Shown: positions 24,106 to 31,991 of the stretch, piece by piece | Layout of the letters: each line of letters begins with the position of its first letter | How positions within the stretch are numbered: position 1 is the first letter of the stretch | Assembly (NCBI GenBank): GCA_965242795.1 | Contig: OZ251505.1 | Location: 3,844,001 to 3,908,000, forward strand | Direction of reading: 5' to 3' | Length of the DNA stretch: 64,000 nucleotides | Source of the DNA: Bin18 sp965242795 | Lineage (GTDB): Bacteria; Desulfobacterota; Binatia; Bin18 | Made by a program: the position numbers and the translations under genes | The notes under the pieces: generated by a model | The model's database searches: none | What the model was told of the DNA's origin: nothing | Seen by the model: only the letters and a program-made list of their open reading frames with translations

Positions 24106-25335
24106 TTACAACGCCTGCTGCGCCCGGGTCTGCGCGGTCTCGGCCATTGGTTTGGGCGACCAGTGGTCTTCCCAGTCGGACCAGAGGTCGCGCAAGTCCG
24201 GCATGACCTGCTCGGCGAACAGCTTGGTGTTCTTGAGCGTGAGTTCATGCGGGATGTTGCCGAAGTGTTGCAGGGTCATGAGCTGGCCGACGTGCATGTC
24301 CTTGATCGCCTCGCGTAACTGCTCGCGCACCGTAGCCGGCGAGCCGGCGATGATGAAGCCCAGATCGACCAGGTCCTTCCACGTCAGGCCGGCGCGCAGC
24401 ATGTCGGCGAACGAACCGACCTGCGCCTTGAGCCCGGCCTCGACCGTCTTCTGCGTGCGGTAGCCGGGCGCGTCGGCAAAGCGGTCGGGCACGTGCAGGC
24501 AGCGGTTGAAGAAATAGTCCAGGTGCGGGCCGTATTCCTTCTCGGCCAGCGCATCGGTCTCCGCCACGGCCACGACCTGGGCGAACCCGCCGCGGTAGGG
24601 GTTCACGTCCTTGCCCTTTTCGTCCAGCTTGTCCCAATAGCCTTTCATCACCTGTGCGGCGCGCTTGTAGCCGAAGTAGCTGAGATATGAATAGTTGTAG
24701 TCGTTGTCGGCGCAGAAGTCCCACGTTTCCAGCGACCCGCCGCCCGGAATCCAGACCGGCGGGTGCGGCTGCTGGACGGGCCGCGGCCACACGTTGACGT
24801 AGCGCAGTTGGGTGTATTTGCCGTTGAAGGTGAAGGGTTCGGGCTCGGTCCACGACCGCATGATGAGGTCGTGCGCCTCGGCGTATTTGTCGCGCAGCGT
24901 GGCCGGGGTCTGGCCGTAGCAGAAGTTGGAGTCCATGGCCGTGCCGACCGGGAAGCCGGCGATCAGCCGCCCGCCGCTCATGACGTCGAGCATGGCGAAT
25001 TCTTCGGCCACGCGCACCGGCGGGTTGTAGAGCGCGATGCTGTTGCCCATCACGCAGATCGCGGCGCGCGAGGTGCGCCGGATCATGGCCGCAGCCATCA
25101 GGTTGGGCGACGGCATCAGGCCGTAGCCGTTCTGGTGGTGTTCGTTCACGCAGATGGCGTCGAAGCCCATCCGGTCCGCGAATTCCAGTTCGTCGAGATA
25201 GTCGTTGTACAGCCAGTGGCCTTTTTCCGGCTCGAACAGCGAACTCGGAATATCGACCCAGACGCTGGGGTAGGCTTCCTTGAAATCGTCCGGCAGGTAA
25301 CGGTACGGCATGAGATGGAACCAGTTGAATTTCAT
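24106..25335 (-). CDS. Luciferase-like (LLM class) flavin-dependent oxidoreductase
   Basis: A 409-residue TIM-barrel monooxygenase-type protein using reduced flavin. It starts M-K-F-N-W-F-H-L-M-P-Y-R-Y-L after GAGGAGGACGT. Family marks are F-D-A-I-C-V-N-E-H-H (the E-H-H of bacterial-luciferase-like proteins), R-V-A-E-E-F-A-M-L-D-V-M-S-G-G-R-L-I-A-G-F-P-V-G and W-I-P-G-G-G-S. The substrate is unknown. A flavin-reductase-like gene (38519-38998) could supply FMNH2 but is not in the same operon. The codons upstream of ATG 25335 lack family similarity. Confidence 0.88.
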   Translation of the reverse strand: MKFNWFHLMPYRYLPDDFKEAYPSVWVDIPSSLFEPEKGHWLYNDYLDELEFADRMGFDAICVNEHHQNGYGLMPSPNLMAAAMIRRTSRAAICVMGNSIALYNPPVRVAEEFAMLDVMSGGRLIAGFPVGTAMDSNFCYGQTPATLRDKYAEAHDLIMRSWTEPEPFTFNGKYTQLRYVNVWPRPVQQPHPPVWIPGGGSLETWDFCADNDYNYSYLSYFGYKRAAQVMKGYWDKLDEKGKDVNPYRGGFAQVVAVAETDALAEKEYGPHLDYFFNRCLHVPDRFADAPGYRTQKTVEAGLKAQVGSFADMLRAGLTWKDLVDLGFIIAGSPATVREQLREAIKDMHVGQLMTLQHFGNIPHELTLKNTKLFAEQVMPDLRDLWSDWEDHWSPKPMAETAQTRAQQAL

Positions 25336-25449
25336 ACGTCCTCCTCGTGTGCCGCGACTCGCGGCGGGGTTGGGATCGACGGCGCACCCGCGCCGGACGC
25401 CTGACGGACTATCGGCTTCCCCTCGCGTTTGCAACCGACACGGGGCGGG

Positions 25450-26109
25450 CTATCCGCCCGTTTCGTCCGCGCGGAGTGCCATTTCGATCGACCATCGCAC
25501 TTCGTTTTCCTTGAAGACCAGCGGGCCGCGGATCGCACGCGGCAGGCGGTCGGCAATAGCTTCGTAGCGTTGCTGCGCTTCGGCCAATACGTCCCGGATC
25601 ACGCTCCGTGACGTCGCCGGCAGGTCGGGGTACAGGACGGTCAGGATGTATTGCTGTTCGAGCAGGGCGACCGCCACGACTTCGACGAGTTCGTCGGTGT
25701 CGTCTCCGGTTCGGGAAGGGGAGGCAGACAGGGCTACGCGTTCCGCACGGGCGATGTAGAGCCAGTAGTATTCGACCGCAACGTGCGCCGCGTCCGCATC
25801 TTCGGCGGCAACCATCGCCTCGGCTTCCGCCAGCTTCTCACGGGCGAAGCCTAATGCGCGTTCGACAACTTGTCTCGGTGTCGCAGCCAGCCAGAGTCGT
25901 CCGGCTTCGTGCCAAGCGTCCAGTACGTACCCGGCTTGGTCCGGGGTGCGCCCGGGTTCGGGCAGCCACTCGACGTTTCCGAACGCGGTCATCATGCCGT
26001 GTCCGGCGAATGCCGAACGGTCTCCGACGAACCCGGCCGTTTGCAGACCCGCGCACAGACAGAGCGGAGCAAGCAGACCGCGCAGACGTCGTGCCGAACC
26101 GGAGTTCAT
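25450..26109 (-). CDS. Exported DUF5667-like helical protein
   Basis: A 219-residue protein with an N-terminal signal-like segment (basic start, hydrophobic stretch to about residue 35, ending near A-F-A-G-H-G). The mature part, G-N-V-E-W-L-P-E-P-G-R-T-P-D-Q, then long amphipathic helices with V-E-R-A-L-G-F-A-R-E-K-L-A-E-A-E-A-M, resembles DUF5667, a family of secreted helical proteins of unknown role. The family call is by pattern. The start ATG 26109 has only a weak ribosome site; the open frame continues into the next gene in another phase. A perfect palindrome separates it from the upstream lipoprotein gene. Confidence 0.65.
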   Translation of the reverse strand: MNSGSARRLRGLLAPLCLCAGLQTAGFVGDRSAFAGHGMMTAFGNVEWLPEPGRTPDQAGYVLDAWHEAGRLWLAATPRQVVERALGFAREKLAEAEAMVAAEDADAAHVAVEYYWLYIARAERVALSASPSRTGDDTDELVEVVAVALLEQQYILTVLYPDLPATSRSVIRDVLAEAQQRYEAIADRLPRAIRGPLVFKENEVRWSIEMALRADETGG

Positions 26110-26129
26110 GGGGGAGACTCGTCTCTGCC

Positions 26130-26157
26130 GTAGGGGCGAAAAATCTTTCGCCCCTAC
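26130..26157. repeat. Perfect 28-bp hairpin (12-bp arms) between two exported-protein genes
   Basis: Arms GTAGGGGCGAAA and TTTCGCCCCTAC around AATC. It overlaps the last codons of the lipoprotein gene (minus strand, ending at 26154). It may be a terminator, but the exact, T-poor symmetry looks more like a dispersed palindrome of the REP/MITE sort. Confidence 0.7.
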
Positions 26158-27167
26158 CCCGGTCCGGGGGGCTCGGACAGGATGGACCGGGGCGCGGTGT
26201 CCGCGGCGTCGGACGGCTCCGCGACCTCGACCAGAAAGTCCGCCACCAGATAATCGCCGTTGGGCGCGAACTCGAAGAAGACCTTGTACATTCCCGCGGC
26301 GGGAAAGACGTGGCGGAGTGGTACCTCCGGGCCGAAGTATTCCTGCTCGCGCGGGCCACGCATGAGCGGCAGCATCAGCCGGGCCATTTCGTCCGCGGGC
26401 ATGGCGTGGTCGCGCATGTCTGCCATGAGCCGGGCCATTGCGGACGTGTAGGCATGCTGGTGGCCGAAATGGGCGGCGTCCAAACGCCACGCCGCCATGT
26501 GGACCTCGCTGCCCAGGTACAGGTCAAGATTCGTGACCGGCGCGCCGTCCGCGGCCCTGAGTCGGGCCACGAGTTCGACCTCGCGTCCCGCTACGGGCGG
26601 GGAAGGGGAGGTGCGCAGGGCGACCCGATACGCGCCGAACCGTTTGTCTGCGTGCGCTTCCGCCGACTCGGGCCGGGCGTCGTTCTGGGGCCGCGCCGCG
26701 CCGTCCACGTCCAGCATGAGATGCGTGGTCCAGCTCCGGTCACGGTGGGTGAATTCGTTGACGACCAGATACCGGCCGGCCGCGGGGAAGGTGTACGGAA
26801 ACGTGAAGCGGGCGCCGTGCAGGGCGTCGGCGTCCAGCGGAGCGTAGTCTTCGTGGTGGACGTGCGCGAAGCTGGAAAAGTCGCGGCTGACGATGAAAGT
26901 ATGCAGAGCGCGTTCGTGCAGGATTTGCAGGTTCGAGACGGGCTGGCCGGTTCCGGCGTGCGTCACGCGGAACGTGAGGTGCGTCGCACGGCCGGCGTGC
27001 GGCGCCGCTGGGTCGAGTTCCAACGTTACCCGGTACGGTCCGGCGTCGGCCCGGAGCGGCGGGCGTCCCGCGGGTTGCGCGCAGCCGGCCAAGCCGATCA
27101 GCCCGCACAGGAGCCCGGGCCAACAGCGCCCCGCCCGCGAAAGGCGAGTCCGACCGGATGACTGCAT
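26154..27167 (-). CDS. His-rich lipoprotein with two copies of an Ig/FixH-like domain
   Basis: A 337-residue predicted lipoprotein: signal peptide ending in the lipobox L-I-G-L-A-G-C, cysteine at about 28. The rest is a duplicated module: V-S-N-L-Q-I-L ... F-A-H-V-H-H-E ... F-P-A-A-G-R-Y-L-V-V-N-E-F in the first half; V-T-N-L-D-L-Y-L ... H-M-A-A-W ... H-F-G-H-Q-H ... F-P-A-A-G-M-Y-K-V-F-F-E-F in the second. Both copies have clustered His and Met between the strands, which suggests metal, perhaps copper, binding outside the inner membrane. This is inference; I do not recognise the family for certain. It is divergent from the ferritin-like gene. Confidence 0.65.
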   Translation of the reverse strand: MQSSGRTRLSRAGRCWPGLLCGLIGLAGCAQPAGRPPLRADAGPYRVTLELDPAAPHAGRATHLTFRVTHAGTGQPVSNLQILHERALHTFIVSRDFSSFAHVHHEDYAPLDADALHGARFTFPYTFPAAGRYLVVNEFTHRDRSWTTHLMLDVDGAARPQNDARPESAEAHADKRFGAYRVALRTSPSPPVAGREVELVARLRAADGAPVTNLDLYLGSEVHMAAWRLDAAHFGHQHAYTSAMARLMADMRDHAMPADEMARLMLPLMRGPREQEYFGPEVPLRHVFPAAGMYKVFFEFAPNGDYLVADFLVEVAEPSDAADTAPRSILSEPPGPG

Positions 27168-27234
27168 GGTCCTCGGGGTATAAAAAACAATGCGTTTGTC
27201 AATACTTACCAGAGAGCCGGCAACGCCCAGGTGA

Positions 27235-27263
27235 TTGCTTTTCCGTTGGCGTTACTCTATAGC
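27235..27263 (+). promoter_or_regulatory. Sigma-70-like promoter of the ferritin-like gene
   Basis: TTGCTT and TATAGC with exactly 17 bases between, about 50 bases upstream of the start at 27314. It lies in the AT-richer gap between the divergent lipoprotein and ferritin-like genes. Confidence 0.5.
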
Positions 27264-27313
27264 TCCAACCCTGACGGAGGGGAGGGTTCGCCGCGGGGCG
27301 GAAGGTACGTCGT

Positions 27314-27901
27314 ATGTCTCAAGCCTGTGTTCGCCACACGTCCATCGATCCGAAACTCATCCAGTTGTTCAGCTATTACCGGGACGCTGAACTCCGGGGC
27401 GCGACCCTGCTCCTGAAGCTCACCTCGCGCGTGGAAGACCCCGAGTCGCAAGTCAAGCTCTCCCAGCATCTGGCCGACGAAACCCGCCACGCTTGGCTCT
27501 GGACCAAACGGATTACCGATCTGGGGTACGAGCCGGTTCGCGTCGAGGACGGCTACCAGACCCGCATCGGACGCGCGGTCGGTATTCCCCGCTCGTTGAT
27601 CGATCTGTTCGCGCTGACGGTCGTGGTCGAAGAACGCGCCCAGCGCCGCTATCTGGAACACGCGCGGCGCCCCGACGTGGACGCGGAGACGCTCGATATC
27701 CTGCACGAAGTGACCAAAGACGAAAAATGGCACATCGGCTGGATCAACGACGAGTTGCACGGCATGGCGCGCGCCAACGGCGGTGAAAGCGCGCTGCGCG
27801 AGACGTTGTACCGCTACCGCGACATCGACAAGCAGGTCGTGGCCGATCTGGTCGCCAAGGAACGCGAAGCGTTCGGTTTTTCCTTCTCCGACGCTCCCTG
27901 A
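27314..27901 (+). CDS. Ferritin-like diiron protein
   Basis: A 195-residue four-helix protein. Candidate diiron ligands follow the ferritin-like pattern: E26 (Y-R-D-A-E-L-R-G), E56-x2-H59 (D-E-T-R-H), E106/E107 (V-V-E-E-R-A-Q), and E137-x2-H140 (D-E-K-W-H). The spacing of about 30 residues inside each helix pair fits rubrerythrin/ferritin-type sites, but no rubredoxin domain or signal peptide is present. It could be an oxidase or hydroxylase-like or iron-handling protein; the exact reaction is unknown. GGAAGG lies 8-13 bases before the ATG. Confidence 0.8.
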   Translation: MSQACVRHTSIDPKLIQLFSYYRDAELRGATLLLKLTSRVEDPESQVKLSQHLADETRHAWLWTKRITDLGYEPVRVEDGYQTRIGRAVGIPRSLIDLFALTVVVEERAQRRYLEHARRPDVDAETLDILHEVTKDEKWHIGWINDELHGMARANGGESALRETLYRYRDIDKQVVADLVAKEREAFGFSFSDAP

Positions 27902-27958
27902 GCCCGGCCCGCCCGGCGCCGGGCGGGGTTCGCTTCGGCGTCCGGCAGCACACCCGAC

Positions 27959-28969
27959 ATGTCCGCCCCGCCGCCGGACGGCGCCCCGTCCCCTCCGCAA
28001 TCGGAGCCTCCCTCGCGTCGGAAGAAACGCATCCGTCCGCCCCGCCAGCGCAAGAACCTGCTGGCGCGCATCGAGTACGCCCTCTTTCTGGCCGTCTTCG
28101 TCTTCTTCCGCGGGCTGCCCTTTCCGGTCGCGTTCCGGGTCGGCGAATGGGTTGGCCGCGTGCTGTCCGTGCTCGACCGGTCGCACCGGCGGACCGGCCT
28201 GACCAATCTGGCCCTCGCGTTCCCGGACAAGAGTGTGGCCGAACGGCGCCGCATCCTGCGCGCGAGCTTTGTCAACCTGGGCCGTCTGCTGGCCGAGTTC
28301 TGCCACCTGGGGGCGCTCACCGAGCAGAACATCCGCGACCGGGTCGGGTTCGAGGACGAGGCGGAATGGCGGCGGCTGGTCGAGCGGCTGCGCGGGACCG
28401 GCGCGTTGATCCTGACCGGGCATTTCGGAAATTGGGAACTCTTCGCGTACGCCAACGCCTGCTACGGGTTTCCGGTCCACATCATCCACCGCCGGCTGCG
28501 CAACGTGTTCGTCGAGGCCGCGCTCACCGTCCGGCGCGAACGCTGCGGGACGCGGGTGATTCAGAAGACCACGGCCGGCCTTGAAGTCGTGCGCGCCATT
28601 CGGAAGAAGAGCGTCGTCGTGGCCGCGGTGGACCAGAACGCCTCCGGGCGGATGGGCGTGTTCGTGCCGTTCTTCGGGCGCCCGGCCTCGACCTCAGCCG
28701 GGCTGGCCGGTCTGGCGCTGACGACCGGCGTCCCCGTCGTGCCGGCCTTCCTGATCCGCGAGAACGGCACGTGGAAGCATCGCATCGTCATTCTGCCGTT
28801 GATCGAGCCGGTACGGACTGGTAACCAAGCGGAGGACATTCGCGCCACGACCGAAAAATTCACCGCGGTCTTCCAGCGCATGGTCGAGCAATACCCCGAT
28901 CACTGGTTATGGATCCACAAACGCTGGAAACGGCGCCCGCCCGGAGAGCCGCCCATCTACGCCGACTAG
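27959..28969 (+). CDS. LpxL/HtrB-type lipid A acyltransferase
   Basis: Inner-membrane lysophospholipid-type acyltransferase of 336 residues that adds a secondary acyl chain to lipid A or a related glycolipid. The N-terminus is Pro/Ser/Arg-rich (about 35 residues) before one membrane segment. The catalytic H-x4-E motif is H155-F-G-N-W-E160, followed by H-R-R-L-R-N, D-Q-N-A-S-G-R-M-G-V-F-V-P-F-F-G, and the C-terminal P-D-H-W-L-W-I-H-K-R-W-K. Its presence supports an outer membrane, though distant homologues acylate other lipids (for example PatA in actinobacteria). Confidence 0.88.
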   Translation: MSAPPPDGAPSPPQSEPPSRRKKRIRPPRQRKNLLARIEYALFLAVFVFFRGLPFPVAFRVGEWVGRVLSVLDRSHRRTGLTNLALAFPDKSVAERRRILRASFVNLGRLLAEFCHLGALTEQNIRDRVGFEDEAEWRRLVERLRGTGALILTGHFGNWELFAYANACYGFPVHIIHRRLRNVFVEAALTVRRERCGTRVIQKTTAGLEVVRAIRKKSVVVAAVDQNASGRMGVFVPFFGRPASTSAGLAGLALTTGVPVVPAFLIRENGTWKHRIVILPLIEPVRTGNQAEDIRATTEKFTAVFQRMVEQYPDHWLWIHKRWKRRPPGEPPIYAD

Positions 28970-29015
28970 CCCGCCGCCCGTCAATTGTTTGCGTCGCTGC
29001 TGAGGGAGTCACACC

Positions 29016-29171
29016 GTGTCACATCGCCAAGCCGGGCTCAGCGCCCTCGACGTCCTGATCGCCGTGCTGGTCTTGTCCGTCCTGTTGTTCGTCGCCGCCC
29101 GCCAGTTTCCGGCGTACGAGGGGTTGTCGGCGCCGGCCGACGGGTCCGCGGACGACGTCTCCGCGTCCTGA
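29016..29171 (+). CDS. 51-residue membrane peptide with a prepilin-like N-terminus
   Basis: A GTG-initiated frame with GAGGGAG 7 bases upstream, 46 bases after the acyltransferase gene. It encodes a short basic head (M-S-H-R-Q-A-G), then L-S-A-L-D-V-L-I-A-V-L-V-L-S-V-L-L-F-V-A-A, then an acidic tail (D-G-S-A-D-D-V-S-A-S). The G followed by a hydrophobic segment with an acidic residue at +5 (Asp instead of Glu) recalls a type IV prepilin cleavage site. It may instead be a plain single-span peptide. Support comes from codon use and the ribosome site only. Confidence 0.45.
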   Translation: MSHRQAGLSALDVLIAVLVLSVLLFVAARQFPAYEGLSAPADGSADDVSAS

Positions 29172-29259
29172 AGCCGGGGAATTGTGGATTGCTAATTGTG
29201 GATTTTGGATTGGGGGAACCCGCTCCCGGCTCACCGTTCTTGCCTTCGCCACTCCTCAC

Positions 29260-29454
29260 TCAGAATGCAAGAATGCTCAGTGTGAACACGATGATCTCCG
29301 GCATCATAGACACCGCCTCCCAGAACCCGATCTGGGAAACGCAGTAGGAGGTCAATCCGAGAAACAGGATCTTTCCGCTGTGGCGAACCAGGTTGAAGAC
29401 CGTATCGAAGGCCACATCTACGAATGTATCCCGTCTGTTTTCTTTCTGTCTCAT
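29260..29454 (-). CDS. Small hydrophobic protein inside the inverted-repeat element
   Basis: A 64-residue protein: hydrophilic head M-R-Q-K-E-N-R-R-D, then V-A-F-D-T-V-F-N-L-V-R-H and two hydrophobic stretches (I-L-F-L-G-L-T-S-Y-C-V and I-I-V-F-T-L-S-I-L-A-F). I do not recognise it. GGGGGGGTGA precedes the ATG and a perfect TATAAT stands about 15 bases upstream, so it is probably expressed. Its GC content is far below that of the neighbours, pointing to foreign origin together with the surrounding inverted repeats. Confidence 0.5.
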   Translation of the reverse strand: MRQKENRRDTFVDVAFDTVFNLVRHSGKILFLGLTSYCVSQIGFWEAVSMMPEIIVFTLSILAF

Positions 29455-29468
29455 TTCACCCCCCCCTC

Positions 29469-29474
29469 ATTATA
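29469..29474 (-). promoter_or_regulatory. Consensus -10 box (TATAAT) of the small element gene
   Basis: Exact TATAAT on the minus strand, 15 bases from the ATG at 29454. A weak -35 (TTCTTG) is 17 bases upstream. The leader would be only about 10 bases. Confidence 0.4.
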
Positions 29475-29551
29475 TTGTTCACCTTTCATGCCAAGAATTT
29501 TTAGTTCCGTTCCGCAATCCGCAATCAAAAATCCACAATCCACAATTCCCT

Positions 29552-30004
29552 TCACGCCGTGACGTGGCGGAGTTCGACGTCCGCCTGTGCCAGCAACTCG
29601 CGGACCGTCTCCAGCTTGTACGCCTTGTCGTAGAAGACCCGCCGAATCCCCGTATTGATGAGCACCTTGAGGCAGTGGATGCACGGAGTGTGCGTGACGT
29701 ACACGTCCGCGCCGCCGATCCCGGTGCCGTTCTTGGCCGCCTGGGCGATCGCGTTGATCTCGGCGTGGATGGTCCGGTAGCAGTTCTCCTCGGTCTCGCC
29801 GGACGGCGTCTGCGACCGGTAGATCAGGCAGCCGACCTCGGTGCAGTGCGGCAGCCCCGCGGGCGAACCGTTGTAGCCCGTGGCCAGGATGCTCCGCTCG
29901 CGCACGATCACCGCGCCGACATGGGCGCGCGTACACGTCGACCGCCCGGCCACATGGCGGGCGATGGTCATGAAATAAGCGTCCCACGACAGCCGGTCGG
30001 TCAT
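29552..30004 (-). CDS. Deoxycytidylate (dCMP) deaminase-like protein
   Basis: A 150-residue zinc deaminase making dUMP from dCMP for thymidylate synthesis. The zinc site is H80-A-E82 with catalytic glutamate and P-C108-x2-C111 (T-H-T-P-C-I-H-C). The N-terminal S-W-D-A-Y-F-M-T-I-A and G-Y-N-G-S-P-A-G-L-P-H-C are characteristic of dCMP deaminase/ComEB rather than cytidine deaminase. The ATG overlaps the stop of the M50 protease gene (ATGA), so the two are co-translated. Confidence 0.92.
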   Translation of the reverse strand: MTDRLSWDAYFMTIARHVAGRSTCTRAHVGAVIVRERSILATGYNGSPAGLPHCTEVGCLIYRSQTPSGETEENCYRTIHAEINAIAQAAKNGTGIGGADVYVTHTPCIHCLKVLINTGIRRVFYDKAYKLETVRELLAQADVELRHVTA

Positions 30005-30993
30005 GGCCGGTAGAGGACCCGCGGGCCGAACGCGGGCGGCTGCCGTGCGGCCTCGGCATACGCGACCGGCACGGCCTCGACGTCGGACGGGCGGACGCCC
30101 ACCGATACGCGCAGCGGTACCGCGGTGAACGTCAACACGAACAGGGCGATGGTGCACCACGCATACAGCCGGCGCCGGCCTTCGAGCGGGACGGCGTGGT
30201 CCGCGGTCGGCGGGTGATCGACGCCCAGCACGGCGAGCAGCACCACCCACACGAACCAGCCCTGCCAGCCCAAGAAGCCCAGCCCCACGACCCCGACCAG
30301 GCAGGCGCGCGCAATCCAGCGGTGGGCGCTGCCGAACAGCGAATAGACCACGTGGCCGCCGTCGAGTTGGCCGACGGGCAGCAGGTTGAGGAAGGTGACG
30401 AACAGGCCGAACCAACCCGCCAGCGCAATCGGATGCAGGAAGACGGTCACGTCGTCCGAGGCGACGCCCAGAATCAGCCGCGTCAACCCGGAGAACAGCA
30501 GCGAGTCGCCCAGGATGAGGCCGCCGGAGAACGGGTCCAGCGGGCGGACCTCGGACAGGGCCAGCCCCACGGCGACCGTCGGCACGGCGAACACCAGTCC
30601 GGCCCACGGCCCGGCCGCGCCGATGTCGAACAAGGCGCGGCGGTTCGTCGGAAACGATTTGAGGCGGATGAAGGCCCCGAACGTACCGACCAGCACCGGC
30701 GGCGCGGGAATGAAGTAGGGCAAGCTGGTCCACACGCCGTGGATGCGTGCCAGCACGTAATGCCCCATCTCGTGGCTCAGCAGGATCAGCATCAGCGGCA
30801 CCGCGAACGGCAGCCCCAGCAGCAGCGTCCACGGGTCGGCGAGCGGGTCGGCGCCGCGTTGCAGGCTGCCCGCCAGCGTCGTGGTGAACAGCGTCGTGCC
30901 GAACAGGATCAGATGGATGCGCGGGATGCGCGGACGGGCCGGGCCAAGGGGATGGGGCGGAGCGGGAGCGTATGCGGTTGGGGGATAGGGCAT
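30001..30993 (-). CDS. M50-family membrane metalloprotease (site-2-protease-like)
   Basis: A 330-residue intramembrane zinc protease. H74-E-x2-H78 (S-H-E-M-G-H) lies in the third hydrophobic segment and the third zinc ligand region L210-D-G-G-H is near the C-terminal side. F-P-T-N-R-R-A-L-F-D-I-G-A-A-G-P-W-A-G fits the plant EGY/bacterial S2P-like group without PDZ domain. The N-terminus is Pro-rich. AAGGACC supports ATG 30993 over a more distal in-frame ATG at 31050. The substrate is unknown; no anti-sigma factor gene is nearby. Confidence 0.88.
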   Translation of the reverse strand: MPYPPTAYAPAPPHPLGPARPRIPRIHLILFGTTLFTTTLAGSLQRGADPLADPWTLLLGLPFAVPLMLILLSHEMGHYVLARIHGVWTSLPYFIPAPPVLVGTFGAFIRLKSFPTNRRALFDIGAAGPWAGLVFAVPTVAVGLALSEVRPLDPFSGGLILGDSLLFSGLTRLILGVASDDVTVFLHPIALAGWFGLFVTFLNLLPVGQLDGGHVVYSLFGSAHRWIARACLVGVVGLGFLGWQGWFVWVVLLAVLGVDHPPTADHAVPLEGRRRLYAWCTIALFVLTFTAVPLRVSVGVRPSDVEAVPVAYAEAARQPPAFGPRVLYRP

Positions 30994-31166
30994 GCGAGCC
31001 GGTCCTTGGCAACGGTGTTGGATGCTACCCGAAAGGTTGCAGGATTCCAAGCAGAGCGGCGCATGGGGAGAATCTTTGGTATAGAGGCAGCAGGGCCTAT
31101 TGGCCTTCTTCCGAGAGAAAAATAAATCTCGTCACGTTTTTTTCGACATCCTCCGCATCGTATCAC

Positions 31167-31991
31167 CTAGATGCCGGTCGCCATGTCATTTATATGGCGG
31201 AAGTACTCTTCAAGGTTTCTATACGGAACGTGTGTATCAATGGCGCGGGCCATGTCTTTGGTCAAATAGTTCATCCAGTACCGGTCGAATACATCTTTCC
31301 CGTTGGGGTACTTCGTGAAGGGACCTTCTCCATTCATAAGAGCATCAACATCTAGGACGCTGCCGATATTCTTCGTGTTGCCTGATCCGGGACGATCCAT
31401 TGCGATCCGCCATTTCGGCTGGAGCAAAAATTGGATATTCTTTGCCACTGATGGGATCTCCTGCAACTCGTCAAGAGCGTAGGACGTTGAAGTTGCGTCG
31501 ATATCGTTTCTGTCGTAGAGGACCCCCAACACCAAATGCGCGTCGTATGTTTCGTAAGGATAGGCGATGTTCTTCTTTTCCTTGCGTTTGCGAAAATATC
31601 CGGTAAACGCTCCAAGCGTAAAGCCATTGACCTTTGACGGATTCCCTTTCAGATAGTAAGTGCTTTTGAGATCCAGCGCGACCTTTCTCGCGGTTCTCGG
31701 ATCGCTTATCGTAATATCGAGATATGAGTTCTGTTTGGTTGCCAACTCTATTTGAAAATTTTCTTGTTCCATAACAGAAATGATAATGGGAGTGGTCGCT
31801 AACTCGAACGCCTTGGATACGACTTTGGTGTCCGATGTCATCGGAAGAATCTTCGTCCATACATCAATAAATCCTTTCAGTGTCCAGTCGCCGTTCCTGT
31901 CCATCACTGTCTCGCTCAACCTCGGCAACAATGTGCGCAACTTGACGGACACCTCATCCGCAAAATTTGGCGGCCTACTGATGGTAGCCAA
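31167..31991 (-). CDS. EcoRV-like type II restriction endonuclease
   Basis: A 274-residue protein clearly alignable by eye with EcoRV (245 aa). S-D-T-K-V, F-E-L, T-P-I-I, F-T-L-G-A-F-T-G-Y, I-A-Y-P-Y-E-T-Y-D-A-H, L-D-E-L-Q-E-I-P, L-Q-P-K-W and G-S-G-N-T-K-N-I-G-S are all shared patterns. Counting from the TTG start, the active site is E63, D92, D107 and K109, matching EcoRV E45, D74, D90, K92 with the same spacing except one residue. The recognition-loop residues G-S-G-N-T are kept, so cleavage at GATATC is expected. The start is TTG 31991 because AAAGGAGGT lies 8 bases before it; ATG 32033 is in frame but lacks a ribosome site. It overlaps the methyltransferase gene by 17 bases. Confidence 0.9.
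   Translation of the reverse strand: MATISRPPNFADEVSVKLRTLLPRLSETVMDRNGDWTLKGFIDVWTKILPMTSDTKVVSKAFELATTPIIISVMEQENFQIELATKQNSYLDITISDPRTARKVALDLKSTYYLKGNPSKVNGFTLGAFTGYFRKRKEKKNIAYPYETYDAHLVLGVLYDRNDIDATSTSYALDELQEIPSVAKNIQFLLQPKWRIAMDRPGSGNTKNIGSVLDVDALMNGEGPFTKYPNGKDVFDRYWMNYLTKDMARAIDTHVPYRNLEEYFRHINDMATGI

Larger units (their letters stand above)
29177..29550. mobile_element. 374-bp element with 15-bp terminal inverted repeats carrying a small ORF
   Basis: GGGAATTGTGGATTG at 29177-29191 has its exact reverse complement at 29536-29550, and the next 25 bases inward on each side are degenerate repeats of the same AATTGTGGATT unit. The interior is clearly AT-richer than the flanks and holds a 64-codon minus-strand gene with a good -10 box. 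It sits one base from the stop of the dCMP deaminase gene. No target-site duplication is evident. I read it as a MITE-like or IR-flanked cargo element. Confidence 0.55.

Noticed and set aside
27181..27210. TTGACA near TATACC upstream of the His-rich lipoprotein gene as promoter
   Set aside because: Spacing of 14 bases is too short for a sigma-70 promoter; kept out of the feature list.
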